Shown piece after piece: positions 1 through 12,392 of a stretch of 64,000 nucleotides of DNA (position 1 is its first letter; every line of letters starts with the position of its first letter). This DNA is from Juglans regia. Taxonomy: Eukaryota > Streptophyta > Magnoliopsida > Fagales > Juglandaceae. The stretch is from contig NC_049901.1 in the NCBI RefSeq assembly GCF_001411555.2, forward strand, positions 32,622,838 through 32,686,837. The letters are read 5' to 3'. Under the pieces are notes generated by a model that saw only the letters and a list, made by a program, of their open reading frames with translations, was not told the DNA's origin and ran no database searches. The position numbers and the translations under genes are program-made.

Positions 1-1090
1 ACCAGCTAGATTTGAGAAATTCAAGGTTGATATGAGGACTTCAGGTATAACATGTAAGAGGGACCTTCTTCTTGATGTTCCTACAAAATGGAACTCAACA
101 TTTTTTATATTGGAGACGGCCCAAGAATATAAGTCGACCTTTGTGTTAATGGGTGATGAAGAAATTCAATATGTTAAACATTTTGAGGATGATGGGAGAT
201 TAGGCAAGCCTGCTAATGATGATTAGGAAGTTGTTGGGTTTTTTGTAGACTTTTTGAGACTTGTCTATGAGGTCATCACGAGACTTTCCGGTTCTTTGTA
301 CCCTTCATCCAATGATTTCTATCAGCAAATATGTAAGGTGAAAGAAGAATTAGATGACATGTGCAGGAGTGACCAAAGTAGATTACTGGAGATGGTATTG
401 AGCATGAGGGTTAAGTATGATAAGTATTGGGGAGATCTGAGTAAGATGTATATTTTCCTATATGTGGTTGTTGTTCATGACCCCCAGTACAAGATTAATT
501 GCATGGTGTATGGCTTAAGATTGGTGCACGAGAAGGCATGGGCCGATCATATTGCGGCAAGGGTTAAGAAAATCCTTAGTAGATTGTTTGATGAGTTTTA
601 CACGTTTAGGGATGTAATACTCCAACACCTACACATAGCCCCCAGTCTCCTCCCGAAGCCGAGGTGGGGAAAAAGTGTAGATTGGAGTGGGTTGAGAGAT
701 TGGAGTAAGACCCCTTACTCTATCATCCTACAGAGGCCTAGTTGGAGTTGGATAGATACTTGACATTGGATTTACACCCATTTACGTGGGGATTTGATAT
801 CTTATTTTGGTGAAAAATAATGTCGTGAAGTATCATATTCTTAGAGACATAGCTCGTAATATTTTGGCCATCTCTATTGGTACCATAGCCTCAAAGTTGG
901 CCTTTAATACTGGAGAGCGCAAATTGGATTAATTCTGGAGTTTATTGTCTCTCTTACAACTGTGAATGCATTGATTTGCAACCAGGATTAGATCAAAGGG
1001 ACCCCAATTTATATTCCGGATGTGGGAGACTTTGAAGAGGCCGACGAGAAGGTGGGTGGTGATCAACCTAGATATGGTAATCACTTTTAA
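1..1090 (+). pseudogene. hAT (RICESLEEPER/zf-BED type) transposase remnant
   Basis: Sequence shows the middle and C-terminal parts of a plant hAT transposase in several frames: 32-226 contains PTKWNST...AQEY...GDEEIQYVKHFEDD, 254-763 contains KYDKYWGDLSKM, and the hAT dimerisation region follows in broken frames to about 1090. The same blocks occur in the second copy at 11340-12390. The open frame stops after the acidic DDD-type stretch at 224-226. Family knowledge: hAT transposases use an RNase H-like catalytic core and a C-terminal dimerisation helix bundle. Several breaks make this copy inactive. Confidence 0.8.
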
Positions 1091-2028
1091 TTCATTGATT
1101 TGACTTTGTTGTTTTAATTTATTTATATTCATTTAACCAGTATTAATTTCAAATTTAATTTCTGTTGCGATACATGAGACTATGTCTACATCGGCTACCA
1201 TATGATTTCGTGTGTATTGGACCCACCATTACCATTTACTATTGGTTTGTATAATTTGTCCCTTAATTATTTTTTGTATTTATATAATTTTTGGTAAGTC
1301 TAATTGTTTTTCTTCTATTATGTTAGCTCTTATAGTTTCACTGTCATATGCTCAATCCTAATCCCAATCTCATTATCATCTTGATATCAATTTCATCTTA
1401 GTTAGTATTTTTAATGTTTATAATTTTTACATATCTATTGTATGTTTGCATTTATGATTTTTGTTTTTTGTTTGTAGTTCTAATTTGTTTTCCTATTAAT
1501 GTTTCAGGTTTTATAATCTTACAATCTCATAGCACAGCTCACTGACTTTCCCACCACCATGACCACTGACCATCCCAAATTTCAATGTCAAAGTCAATTT
1601 GAAAATTGAAATGATATTCCTAGGTCAATTGTAATCTTGCTACAATTTGTAATGTTAGTTGTTTAATTTGTAATAGTTTTAGATTATTTTTATTATTATA
1701 ATAACTTACTTAGGATTATTAGTTGCAACTTAAGAATTAGGAGTATACAAGTTTTTAATTTGTATTATTTTGAAATCCTTTTTTTTTTAATTTGTATTAT
1801 TTTTTTCAGTTAGCTTTTATAAATTTCATAAACAAGTTCTGGACCATTTTTCAAACCAGAAATGTGTTTATGCCCTTTTGGGCTCAAAAACATGTTCTAG
1901 GTCATAGGCCCCTGCCCCCAGCACCCGAATGAGGGTGGGTGCCAAGGTCAAAACCACACCCTCGCCCATGCGGGGAGGGGTACAGGATGGGGGTCACCTA
2001 GCATGGAGGGGTGCAAGTAGCACCCCCA
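1..2028 (+). mobile_element. hAT transposon, 3' part (5' end outside window)
   Basis: This is the right-hand part of a hAT DNA transposon whose left end lies before the window. Positions 1-1090 match the transposase remnant at about 11290-12375 of the second hAT copy in the same order and orientation. The G/C-rich subterminal block at 1910-2028 and the terminal cacccc-ca near 2021-2028 correspond to the end of that second copy at 13288. The target-site duplication cannot be tested because the other end is missing. Between about 1090 and 1900 only AT-rich sequence is seen. The element is non-functional as shown. Confidence 0.8.
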
Positions 2029-2901
2029 ACCGCTATATATATGGTTGTGTGTGTTTTTTAAACTACTTAAAGTGAAGTTTAATCTTTTTGATCTTCACCT
2101 TCTTACTACATTATTGTTCTTCCAATTATAGAAGGATCGTTGTCATATATATTAAGCTTTTAAAAAAAATTATAAAAGTAACTATTAACATGATATGTCA
2201 AGCATAAAATATTAAAAATAAAAAATAAATATACAATAAAATAGACATATAAAAAAATGCAATAAAATCACAAATTCTTAAAGTTGAACTAAATTAGAAA
2301 ATAAAACACATACAAACTTAAAGAATAAGAAGAAAAACAAAAACATCAACTAAACATTTCTTAAAAAATAAAATATGTAAAATTATATGCTAAAGTTATA
2401 AATAAGTGTAAAAAATATTAAACGGAATGAAACATAAATTGAGATTAGACAAAAACTTAAAAAAATAAAAGAAAATATAAAAATTCCAAAACTAAAAACT
2501 ACAAAGCGAAAAAAAAAAAAAAAGGAAAACAAAGAGGCTAGCCACGAGGGGTGGCCTTGATTGGTCCATCAACCATTTCTATTTTGTTGATTTTTATTTT
2601 TGTATTCAATTTTTTAATCAATTATAATCGCATAACATGTTAATTATGTATTTTTTAAATTTATTTAAAAAACTAACCGTGTATGACATGTGCCTTTCTA
2701 TAATTTCTAATGACATAGTAAACATGCGTTATACGTCTGTGCAACCATTTTTATTATTGAACTAACAAACTTTTGACGAAAGTGTTGATTTTTAATTCAT
2801 TAGAAATTCTTGTGAAACTTTTTCAACCCTAGAAATCAATTTGAGAAAAGATCCAACCTCAAAAATTTGTACAGTAGCTTTTCCTCTTGGAGGGACGTAT
2901 T
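2029..2901. other. AT-rich spacer, no gene seen
   Basis: The stretch between the first hAT end and the Gypsy 5' LTR is AT-rich with A-runs (for example 2507-2523) and no open frame that resembles a known protein. I see no clear terminal repeats. Confidence 0.5.
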
Positions 2902-3349
2902 TGTCTGCCCAACCCGCCTTGTTAAGGCCCAAAACCCAAATGCTACTGGCCCATTGAATGACGAAGAAGAGGAAAGCTTAGGCTAGTATAAGGAAATGGG
3001 ATAGCGCTCACACAAGCACGCCGTATTAAATGACCCGATATGGGTTGCAAGAAGGGATCTCGACAGGAGATCTTGTCCATGACAGGGCTACCATATTAAA
3101 TGCAATGACATGCCGCCTAGAGCATGGGGCGAATACCCCAAGCACAGAAAGAACAGAGATCCAACCAGAAAAGGAGGTATAAAAGCCTAGATATAGGTAA
3201 CAATTCAAACTCACATTTTATCACAAACTCTTTCTCAAAAGATAAAACTAACTTAGGCATCAGAGGTGTTTTCTGACACTCCAGGCCACCAAGCTTCCTT
3301 GATAAAGGTCAAATGAGAAGATAACGGGGTGCCAAACATGTCATTACTA
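2902..3349 (+). repeat. 5' LTR of the Gypsy element
   Basis: The stretch from about 3055 to 3349 aligns with 17295-17594: shared blocks include gagatcttgtcc, aatgcaatgacatgccgcc, the TATA box ggtataaaagcctaga and the block starting at ggcatca. TATAAAAG lies at 3178-3185 (17423-17430 in the 3' LTR) and is the likely U3 promoter. The right edge is set by the shared catgtcatta. The left edge is uncertain because the first 150 bp are poorly conserved. Confidence 0.75.
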
Positions 3350-3370
3350 GTTGACATCATCTGTGGGATC
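3350..3370 (+). promoter_or_regulatory. Probable primer-binding region of the Gypsy element
   Basis: Directly after the 5' LTR lies ttgacatcatctgtgggat. It resembles the ttggcgccgtctgtggga segment found at this place in Tat-type Gypsy elements, with the CpG sites changed to TpG/CpA. The match is by memory of the family, so the primer tRNA is not assigned. Confidence 0.45.
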
Positions 3371-3593
3371 TTTTAGTGAAATTGAAGTGCCTTTCGTATG
3401 TCGACCACGACACGACCCCAGGCGACCTGCAATCAGGAAGATACCTCGAACAAGATGGAGGGAAGATTTTACATAAATGGAGGCGCAGATGAGGAGGATC
3501 TAGAGAAAGTGTGGGACAAAGCCAAAATGAGCAAATTGAAGCATTGTTGCAAAGCGGGGGCAGGGTAACCACTGACGATGAAGAAAAAAAAAG

Positions 3594-4550
3594 ATGCACC
3601 TTGATCTACATAGCCTCATGGGCAAGTACAAGGAGATGGCCAAAAAGATAGGAGCATCCTCCTCGGTCAATCAGCTGCTCAGCAGTACGAACTTCCCTTA
3701 CAGTGTTGAAGTTATGGTTGTTCCACTTTCGCCTAAGTTCAAAATCTTGCAGATTGAGATATATGATGGATCCAAAGATCCAATCGAGCTTCTTGAGACA
3801 TTCAAGGCTTACATAATGCTCCATGGCTTTTCTGGGGAGATTGTGTGTAAGGTTTTCCCCCTGACACTCAGAGGGACAATATGAGGATGGTTCAGAGCTT
3901 TGCAGCTAGGCACCATCGACAGTTTCGAAGAGCTGGGCATGCAGTTTATAACCCAGTTCATGGCTAGCAAGAGGAGGAGGCAACCTGCAGTCTATCTCCT
4001 CAACATGAAATAGGGAGAAGATGAAAGTTTTAAAACTTACCTCTCCCGATTCAATAAGAATTGCATGACTATGGATGACTAGGAGAAGAAGATTACACTA
4101 GTAGCACTCTTGGGCGACGTTTGACCTAGGAGCCCGTTCATGGCGGAATTGGCAAGACGAACCCTTACAACACTAAGAGAATTCATGGACCGGGCAGATG
4201 AATTTAGTAATGCTTAAGACACACTCCAGGATTTGACTGCCTCGAGACAATCCAAGTTGGAATGGTCGGAGAACGAGGACAAAGGAGGCACTAGTGGGAG
4301 AACCCGTGAGAAGGAGTCAACGATTAAGAAAAACAACGGTGGGGCTCCTCCCAGGAAGACGCATTCGAGCATGAGTGTATAAACGGGGAGTGAAGGGCAG
4401 CCTCGAGGCAACAACGATTGTAAACAAATGACTCGCAAGTTTTGCACTTATCACAATGCAAAAGGCCACCAAATCGAGGATTGCCACCTTTTGAAACAAA
4501 GAATAGAAGAGATGCAAGCAGATGGGGAGCTTGGGTGGCTGATTACCTAG
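3594..4550 (+). pseudogene. Gypsy gag remnant
   Basis: The frame starting at 3594 reads into a Retrotrans_gag-type domain: PLSPKFKILQIEIYDGSKDP, then LLETFKAYIMLHGF and FPLTLRG, followed by IDSFEELGMQFITQFMASKR, RSPFMAELARRT and REFMDRADEF. A C-x2-H-x4-H-x4-C-like knuckle follows at about 4441-4480 (FCTYHNAKGHQIEDC). The frame is broken by stops at 3884, about 4010, 4079 and others, several at positions where family members have Trp, Arg or Gln, consistent with C-to-T decay. Gag would form the nucleocapsid of the retroelement particle; this copy cannot. Confidence 0.8.
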
Positions 4551-4779
4551 CATTCATCGCCACCTAGGCGAGTAGATGATGGAGGTAACGAGTGAAGAAG
4601 GAAAGACCACAAGAGCAAGAGCCTAAGGTTAAGGAGGATCACGAAGAGGAGCTTGGAGAATCCCTCATGCTGAAATCAAAACAACGTACCTTTAGGAGAA
4701 ATCCAAACCATCACTAGGGGAGCTGAATCTACGCCTAGCAGAAAAGCATATGTCCAAAAAGTGAAATATGAGTAAATTT

Positions 4780-5297
4780 TTAGCCTTGGAAGTACCAACA
4801 AAACAAGCCCGAACCCAAAAGACGATGGTTGTCTTCTTCGATGGAAGAGGCCGTGAAGGGGTGATCTACCTCACAAGATGATGTCCTAGTGGTAACAATG
4901 CCGGCCACCAACTTCACCACTAGGAGGATACTGATTGATAATTGGAGCTCGGCTGACATCCTTTTTTGGGAGGCATTCACCAAAATGGGAATCGATCAAA
5001 ATCGATTGCACCCATCACCGCCATGTTAAAGGGATTTTCGGGAGAGACGATGTAATCCATGGATCCCATTACCCTACCAATGACGATCAAATCGGGAATG
5101 TACATGGCCACCACGATGATCGACTTCCTTGTGGTCAAGACTTATTTCTTGTACAATGCCATAATCGGAAGGCCGATGCTAAACAATCTAAGGGCCATAA
5201 TCTCTATGTACCACTTGAAAATGAGATTTCCAACGGAAACAAGTGTAAGTGAAGTGTGTGGCGAGCAGGTGGTGACGAGAGAATGCTATGTGTAGGA
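4780..5297 (+). pseudogene. Gypsy retropepsin (protease) remnant
   Basis: Frames around 4935-5295 show the order typical of Gypsy protease: TTRRILIDNWSSADILF (the catalytic DTGSS motif is changed to DNWSS), then KMGIDQNR, LPMTIKSGMYMATTMIDFLV, YNAIIGRPMLNNL and a tail ending VCGEQVVTRECYV. The change of Gly to Trp in the catalytic loop and a frame switch between about 5010 and 5060 mean it cannot be active. No RT follows downstream; the tandem array begins about 170 bp later. Confidence 0.75.
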
Positions 5298-5472
5298 GTT
5301 GAAGGGCGAAGAAAAGGATGTGCACAAGGTAGTGACTGAGCAACAAGCTCCACTCCCATCACCCAAGCTCATTGAGTGATAAGTGTAAACCAAGGACGAG
5401 CAAAACCTGAAGCAAGGAGAAACCGACAAGCCCCTGGAATTAATTACATTAGACGAAGTTCAACCTATGCGG

Positions 5473-5581
5473 TCGAGTACATATCCTACCTAGTTATCTA
5501 AGCTGAAACTCCGCACTTGCACTGGTGAGCAAAGGAGAGAACACTTCTCCTAAGTGTCCCATCTCTCCTCGCCACCTAGTG
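5473..5581 (+). repeat. First unit of a 112-113 bp tandem array (left of insertion)
   Basis: The block from ggtcgagtac to cgccacctagtg matches the units of the array at 13333-13930. It is the left remnant of the same array, cut by the 5582-13332 insertion. Shared parts are the tcgagtcc anchor, ctgcctggttatctaagc, gagagaacacct and tctcctcgccacc. Confidence 0.85.
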
Positions 5582-5599
5582 TGTGACGCCCTCAGCACC

Positions 5600-8500
5600 T
5601 CCACTTGGGGTTGGATAGTGACTGTAGTATCGGGACATGTAACTCAAGACTACATACCCCGTGCATGACATTTAATATGCAATACACCTACCAATACACC
5701 TAGCATGTTTCTAGCAATATACAATAATCGCAACATAAATAATTCATATCTAATCGATATTTAGAGCAATTAAACCATGGTACCATTTAAAACTAAAATC
5801 CAAAAAAAAAAAAGTGTAAGTGTTCAAATCTCCAAAATACAAGCGTGCTCTAAACCATGACCCTCAATTAACCACGTCTACAAAGTTTCAAACTTTGACA
5901 CTGCTTTCACAAAAAGCTAATTCACTTTATCCTTGTTGATGATTTTCTACAGATCCTCAAATAAATTAAGCATTTCGAAAATAAATCGGTCGGCCGCCTC
6001 TAATCTTTTTTCTGCGGTTGGCTCCACCAAGCACTTAGGGCTCCTTGGGCCCTCCTTAATAGTCAGAGGATCCTCCCTCTTGCATTTTTTATGTTCGGTT
6101 TCAAGTCTTATTACAATTTCTACCATTCCGGGTGGGAAAATGGTAGTGGAAACTACCATAGTGAGGTTTTGAAAATTCTCACCAAGTTAACCAATGACAC
6201 ACAAACAGATAACATGAGCATGTAGAGGCAAGCCATGAGGATGAATGTATGGACATGTACTTTACCCAAAAACTCAGCTCATGCACTTCAGAAATCAGTG
6301 ACGGTGTATTCATATGATAGAAAATCATGTTTTCCATTTCAATAACATTTTCTTTTTTCCATTTCATATTTTACACTTATAGACATTTTAATCCTAATAA
6401 CATATGAGTGGACACCTCATGGCTCTCCTATGCACCGTGAGCTTTCTGCTAGTTACCGCATCACTTTCTCGACCCATTTGACCGAGGATGACTACATTAG
6501 AGTACTTATTATGCGGCAATTCGCCTATCGCCTTCACCGCATACATCTTATGGTACGACAGTCTATAACGCTTTCATCGCACCTTACACATGTGACACCC
6601 ACTAGCGTTAGGTGTTATTTCGCTCCGGAATCCTTTAAAAATGACCCATTCGAAGTCCGTTGATTGTACTTCATCAACCTAAGGGTTACCACTCTAATTT
6701 ACGCACTCTAGAGTGGACAAAAGAGTTCTACTAGGACATTCTCTCATCCTTGCATTCAGGTTCGTGGCAAAACATGTAATGTTATTTTCTTTTAAAAACG
6801 ATGCATAACCCAAAATGCATGTGACATGTACTTTGAAACTCTTTTTCTTTCAGGAGTGGCCAAATCATGCGAATTCCATGGACTATTTGATCTCAAGCAA
6901 CATTTCACATTCTCATGCAACACATTAGAGCATCTCACATTTGCGACTTGAAAATATTAGAACAAAAGATACACTTGTTACAAAACCATAGGTAATGACA
7001 ATCGGTGTTTAGCATGGTAAAAGCAACATTTGATCAAGACAACTAAGTATGGCTAAAACATCACAACAACCATAGATGACATACAAGCATGGCAAAATAA
7101 GAGAAATCGGTTACGAAGCATGTGATAGCCAACAATTTTATAATCTAGTTGGTTTAACAAGATGCAAGTTCACGCAAGACATACGAATATTATCCAAAAG
7201 TAAGTTAGAGGCCAACTTACAAATATCTGAAGAAAACAACGACAAGCAAGATGAAAAATACAACCATTAGATATTGGAAACCTAATTTTAGAGTGAGTGT
7301 GTACGGTGTGTTTAGGGTTCGCTAGGTGGCTTAATGTAGCTATTCATGTGTTCGGCCTCAAGGTGTTGCCCTAGACTATGTGCCACTCACATTCATAGGA
7401 GCTTGGTCTTAGTGGTGTGCATGCGTGTGTGGTTCGTGTCATGCATGGTGATCCTCATTTATCTTAGCCGAAACTCCCTCAAAAGGAAAACCCTAACTCA
7501 AACCCTAATGGTGGCCGATGATCTCTCATCCTTCTCAAGGTCTCTTTCACTAGTATTTGCTAGTGAAGGTTTGGTTTTCCCCTTGAGGAAAAACCCTAGT
7601 TTTTCCAAACATCCATTGTGTGAGCTAAAACATGGACCTAATCATGCGCCCTTCAAAGTCATGGCAAGAGACTCAAACCCAAGCCCCTCATCATCCTCAA
7701 CTTCATGTGGCCGAGTGTGTGTAAATGAAAAGGCTTAGATTAAAGTTAATGGTTCTCATCGTGCGAGCTCCTCCTTTTACTTATGGCTCCTCTTTTTACT
7801 CGTGTGGTTGGATGAATGGGGATGGTATGGGCATGAGTAAGGTTTGGTTGGAGAGAAAGTCATGTTTGGTAGGCAAGAGCGTGAAGGAAATCGGTCTCCT
7901 TCTATGGTGGTCGTACAAGAAGGAAAAGAGTAAGTGAAAGTGGAAGAAGAATGACAAAATGACTCTTGGGTGCCCCTTTTAGGCGACAGCCCCCTTAAAG
8001 GATGCTTTAAATAATCCCTCATTTTCCTACACTAGCCCTCCTCTCTCATCATCATTTGTGACATTGGGAACCAAAGAAATATTGTGCATGGGCGCAAGTG
8101 GCACTTTGCTTCTTACATGGCCGAAAACCTTTCATTCTTCCCTCATGATTGCCTCAATTTCAGGAACATCACTAGTTATCTCATGCATAAACAACATATG
8201 GCACAAGTCTTGCCCTAAACCGAAACCTTTAATGCTCTTGGTGCGTCCCTCATATGGTCTAGGTTCAATGAACATTCAGGGGCGTCTAAGTCTTTTGGCT
8301 AAAACCCTAAATGGGTGTCATTGGATCTTGGGACTAGGTGTGTGCATGTTTGTCATTTGACAATGGCATATGTGTGTCTTTTGGCCTTAGCCGACCATCT
8401 CTCTTTCTCTTTTGTCTTCATTTCCCACTAGGATTCTTCTAGGATCCTCAAATGATGCGTGCACCCCTTTCCTAAGCCTCTATTACTCTTCCTCTTGATT

Positions 8501-9217
8501 GCTTCCTTCTTGAAATTCTCTCACTAGGTGCATGCGTGACACATGGCAAGGATGGTATGGTGGGGTGGGGTGGGGTGGCGTGTAAATCTTGTTGGTCGAA
8601 ACACTAGAGCCCCTTTGAGCCTTGTGCATCAGATTTATCACCTTCCCCATTCGCCTCTCATTATTGCCATGGTATTCTAGGAACTTTCACACTAATTATT
8701 ACATGGGTGGTGGCGTGTTAGGGATTAAGGTTTTTCCAAAACCCTATTTTCTCTCTCCCCTATCACCCCCCATTTTCACGTCTAGGTCCAATGCAATCCT
8801 AGAGATAGGTTTGCTTTTGAGTCAAGTGGCGTGTGAGTGGGTGCAACGGGCGTGTGCCCAAAGTGTGCCGAAACCCTAACTTCTTCTTCATCAACTTGGC
8901 TTCTTCTAGAAGCCATTAACATGCTTGCTAAGTGGCAAAGTATGTGCTCCTTCCCTAGATTCCTAATAATGAGGACTTAGGAAATATAAAACACTTGTCC
9001 ATCCCATAGGCACCTCCCCTCTTACCAAACTCAAACTAGGGTTTTTTTTTTTTTCCTAACCCTAACCTTCTAGTGGCCGAATGCCACATAGGCCCTTGGG
9101 CCTACTGGTGGGCTTGGGCACCCTAGGTGTGCAACAAGTTAAAGCCCACATTTCTCATTAAGTGCTCTCCTCATATCTTTTTAGGCCCAAAATTTCAGTT
9201 TGCTGTGACCAATCTTA
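5600..9217. other. Body of the solo-LTR-like insert, no gene seen
   Basis: Open frames here (for example at 7346-7738 and 8058-8360) show no known protein family, no splice logic and no conserved motif. A G-rich run lies at 8559-8578. I treat the stretch as non-coding LTR sequence. Confidence 0.55.
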
Positions 9218-9879
9218 ATGACAATTAGGGGTGGGCAGCAAGGCCCCACCCTAGCCGCCTTCCCCCCTTCCGCTCTGCCCCCGGTAAACGGGGCGGAGCC
9301 TCCCATCCGTCAAATGCGAGGGGCGGGTGACCCTGCCTGCATTTGACCCCCATGGCGGGGGCAGGATAAGGGCAACCCCCGCCCTGCCCCGTTATTATAT
9401 ATATATAAATATATAAAAGTATATATATATTAATATAATAACCTAAGCATGAAATGACGTCGTCAATGGTGAAACGACGTCGTTTCCTTTTTGTTTAGAA
9501 TCCCCCCCCCCCCGGCAATCACCCTCCCTCCCACTCACCTCTCTCCGTGTCTCGGCATCTCACAGACTCGCTCCGTCTCTCACTCGTCGTGCTCTCTGTG
9601 TCTCGCAGCTCGCTCCGTCACCACATCCTTCTGTCTTCATCTTCGTCGCCGAAAGTAAGAAACCCATCATCTTCTACAATTTGTTGTGATATTTATTTTA
9701 TGGAATGGAGATTGGAGAAAGGATGGGGTTTAATCGGAGATGAAGGACGAGATTTTGTAAATTGTGTGCTGTGGAGACTTGATTGTGCATGTGGTTCACT
9801 TGATTGTACAGTGTGTTGACTCTGTGTTCATGTGTGAATCTATCGTGATTGGCTTATTTTTTTTAAGTTTTTCGAAATA

Positions 9880-10065
9880 AATTTAGGGTTCCAATCCGAA
9901 ACCCTAAATTAATTTAGGGGTTTCAATCCTTGGAACCCCTAAATTATTTTAGGGTTTTGATTCACCCTAAAATAATTTAGGGGTTTCAAGGATTGAAACC
10001 CCTAAATTATATTTCCTTGAAACCCCTAAATAATCAAAACCCTAAAATACCCTAATTAATTGGGT
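9880..10065. repeat. Cluster of inverted repeats around AATTTAGGGGTTTCAA
   Basis: The hAT 5' leader holds alternating copies of aatttaggggtttcaa and its complement ttgaaacccctaaatt, plus shorter agggtttt/aaaccct pairs, within about 185 bp. Several long hairpins can form, for example around the spacer tcct/agga at 9910-10000. hAT elements often have subterminal transposase-binding repeats, but these lie more than 600 bp inside the end, so that role is only a guess. Confidence 0.7.
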
Positions 10066-10311
10066 ATTTCAATTTTTTTTTACAACTTTTATAACCCGTT
10101 TTAATTTTTAATTGGGTATTTCATTTTATTTACAACTTGTATAACCCATTTTAATTGGGTATTTCTTTTTTCTTTTTCTTTTTTTATGTTTGATGTTTGA
10201 TCATTGATGTTTCATTTTCCAACTTCCAATATATATGTTAATGCTTGGATGTAATTGTTTGGCATGTTGCTATGTTTGCTTTAATTTTTGATTTCTTGTT
10301 TTGTTGAGTTC

Positions 10312-12392
10312 ATGGATATGTCAGCAGATTCTAGTGCAAGCTCTCATTTCCATGCCCAGGATACCCCTACCTCTACTCCTACTTCTACTCCTACCCCTAC
10401 CCCTAGCCCAACACCTACCTCTACGGCACCTTGCCCTGCCCCCAAACCCAACAAGAAACCTGCTTCTATAATTTGAGCTCATTTTACTATGAATGCCACA
10501 ATAGGAAACATGGCACCTCACAATTAAAGGTGCACTTCGAAGACCAATGTAAAAAAAAGTCTAATATTACGATCATTACAAGAGAAAAGGCAATCTAGGC
10601 TAGAAATTGGACTTCAAAAAATGGCAGATGGGACTAGTGGGGGTGTAACTTTGAGGGAGTATACTAAGTATGATCCCGATGAGTGTAGAAGACACTTAGC
10701 TCGTATGGTCATCATGGACAAGCTACATTTTCAAGTTGTTGATGGGAAAGGGTTCCAAGCGTTTGCTCGCTACTTGAAACCAAGGTTTAATATTCCTTCT
10801 CGCCACACGGTGGCAAAGGATGTAAAAAATATTTTTGGTCTGAAAAAGAGAAGTTGAGGGGTGAATTGGCCGGTCAATTTGTTTGCCTTACCACTGATAC
10901 TTGGACATCAGTCCAAAATTTTAATTATATATCTTTAACTGTGCATTTTGTTGATTGTAATTGGACATTGCATAAGAAAATTATAAAATTTTGTCAAATG
11001 ACCGATCATAAGGGTGAGACGATTGGGAAGGCCTTAAAGGCCGCAATAAATGAGTGGGGGTTGACTTGAATTCTTACAGTCACAGTTGATAATGCCTCAT
11101 CTAATGATATCTTATTGGGACACTTGAAGACCTATCTTAAAGAAGCAAATAAGATAATCTTGGGTGGTGAGTGTCTGCATGTGAGATGTGCGGCACATAT
11201 TTTGAATCTTATTGTTACTAATGGTTTGAGGGATCTTCATGACTCAATTGCTCGAGTCAGGACTGCTGTGATATTGGTGAGATATTCTCCTTCGAGATTG
11301 GAGAAATTCAAGATTGCTTCAAGGTCTGCGGGCCTAACATCCAAAAAGGGCTTTTGTACTTATATGCCTACACGATGGAACTCAACATATTTGATGTTGG
11401 TGGCGGCCCAAGAATATAGGCTGGCATTTGCACTATTGGGTGATGAAGACATCCAATATGTTAAATATTTTGATAATCACAGGGGATTGGGGAAATCCGT
11501 AGATGATGATTGAGAGATTGTATCTATTTTTGTAGAGTTTTTAAGGCTTTTTTATGAGGTCATCACGACAATATCTGGAACTTTGTACCCTACATCTCAT
11601 CAATTATGTCAGCAAATATATAAGATAAAAGAAGAATTAGTTGACATGGTCGTGGGTGGTCACTATAGGCTGCGGGAGATGGCATTGGTTATGAGGTCAA
11701 AGTACGACAAGTATTGGGGAGATTTTACTAGGACTAATATTTTGTTATATGTAGCTGTCGTCCTTGACCCGATGTTTAAGGTGGATGGCATGATATTTGG
11801 ATTGGGCCTTGCGTATGGGCAAACATGGGCGAATCTTATTGCAGCAAGGTTTCGGAAAACCCTTTGTAGATTATTTGATGAGTTTACCGTCCAATAGGGT
11901 GGTAATATTGCAGCACCTACACTTACCCCCACACCGGTTCAAGAAGTCAATAGTGGGAAAAGATGTAGATTGGATTAGGGTGAAAGGTTTGGGCAGACCC
12001 CCTTAATGCGGAGTTATGTAAATGCTCAGTCAGAGATAGATAGATACTTAGCAGCGGAGGTAATATCATTTTCACGAGATTTCGATATATTAAGTTGGTG
12101 GAAAGTGAATGCCGTGAAGTATCACATCCTTGGAGAGATAGCCTGCAGTCTTTTGGCCATCCCTGTTAGCACCGTAGTCTTGGAGTCGGCCTTTAGCACC
12201 GAAGGGCGTGTATTGGATTCATTTCAGAGTTCATTAGCTCCTACCACTGTGGAGGTTTTGATTTGCACGCAGAATTGGATCAAGGGAACTCCAATTCATG
12301 TTCCAGATGTTCTTGAGTATGAGGAGGTCAACGTCGAGGAGGAGGGTGGTAATCAGCCTGGATCTAATATTTATTTTAATTTCATTTTCTAA
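10312..12392 (+). pseudogene. hAT transposase (zf-BED/RICESLEEPER type), broken
   Basis: The likely start is ATG at 10312, followed by a Ser/Pro/Thr-rich leader with PTSTPTPTPSP repeats. A BED zinc-finger tail is visible near 10485-10550 (HGTSQLKVHFEDQC). Then come YTKYDPDECRRHLARM (10657 on), FVCLTTDTWTS (10876 on), the ILTVTVDNASSND block after 11069, CAAHILNLIV (11193 on) and the C-terminal dimerisation domain at 12018-12290, including ILSWWK, AIPVSTVVLESAFST and LICTQNWIKG. Stops at 10474, 11067, 11511 and 11895 fall mostly where relatives have Trp or Arg codons. This matches C-to-T decay of methylated DNA. The protein cannot be made whole from this copy. Confidence 0.88.

Noticed and set aside
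7346..7738. 130-codon plus ORF as a gene
   Set aside because: It lies in the solo-LTR-like insert, has no domain and no splice context.
7480..9070. Interstitial telomere array
   Set aside because: The aaccctaa motifs are scattered and not tandem.
9547..9819. 90-codon plus ORF in the hAT left part
   Set aside because: Low-complexity Ser/Leu-rich leader sequence before the transposase; no family match.
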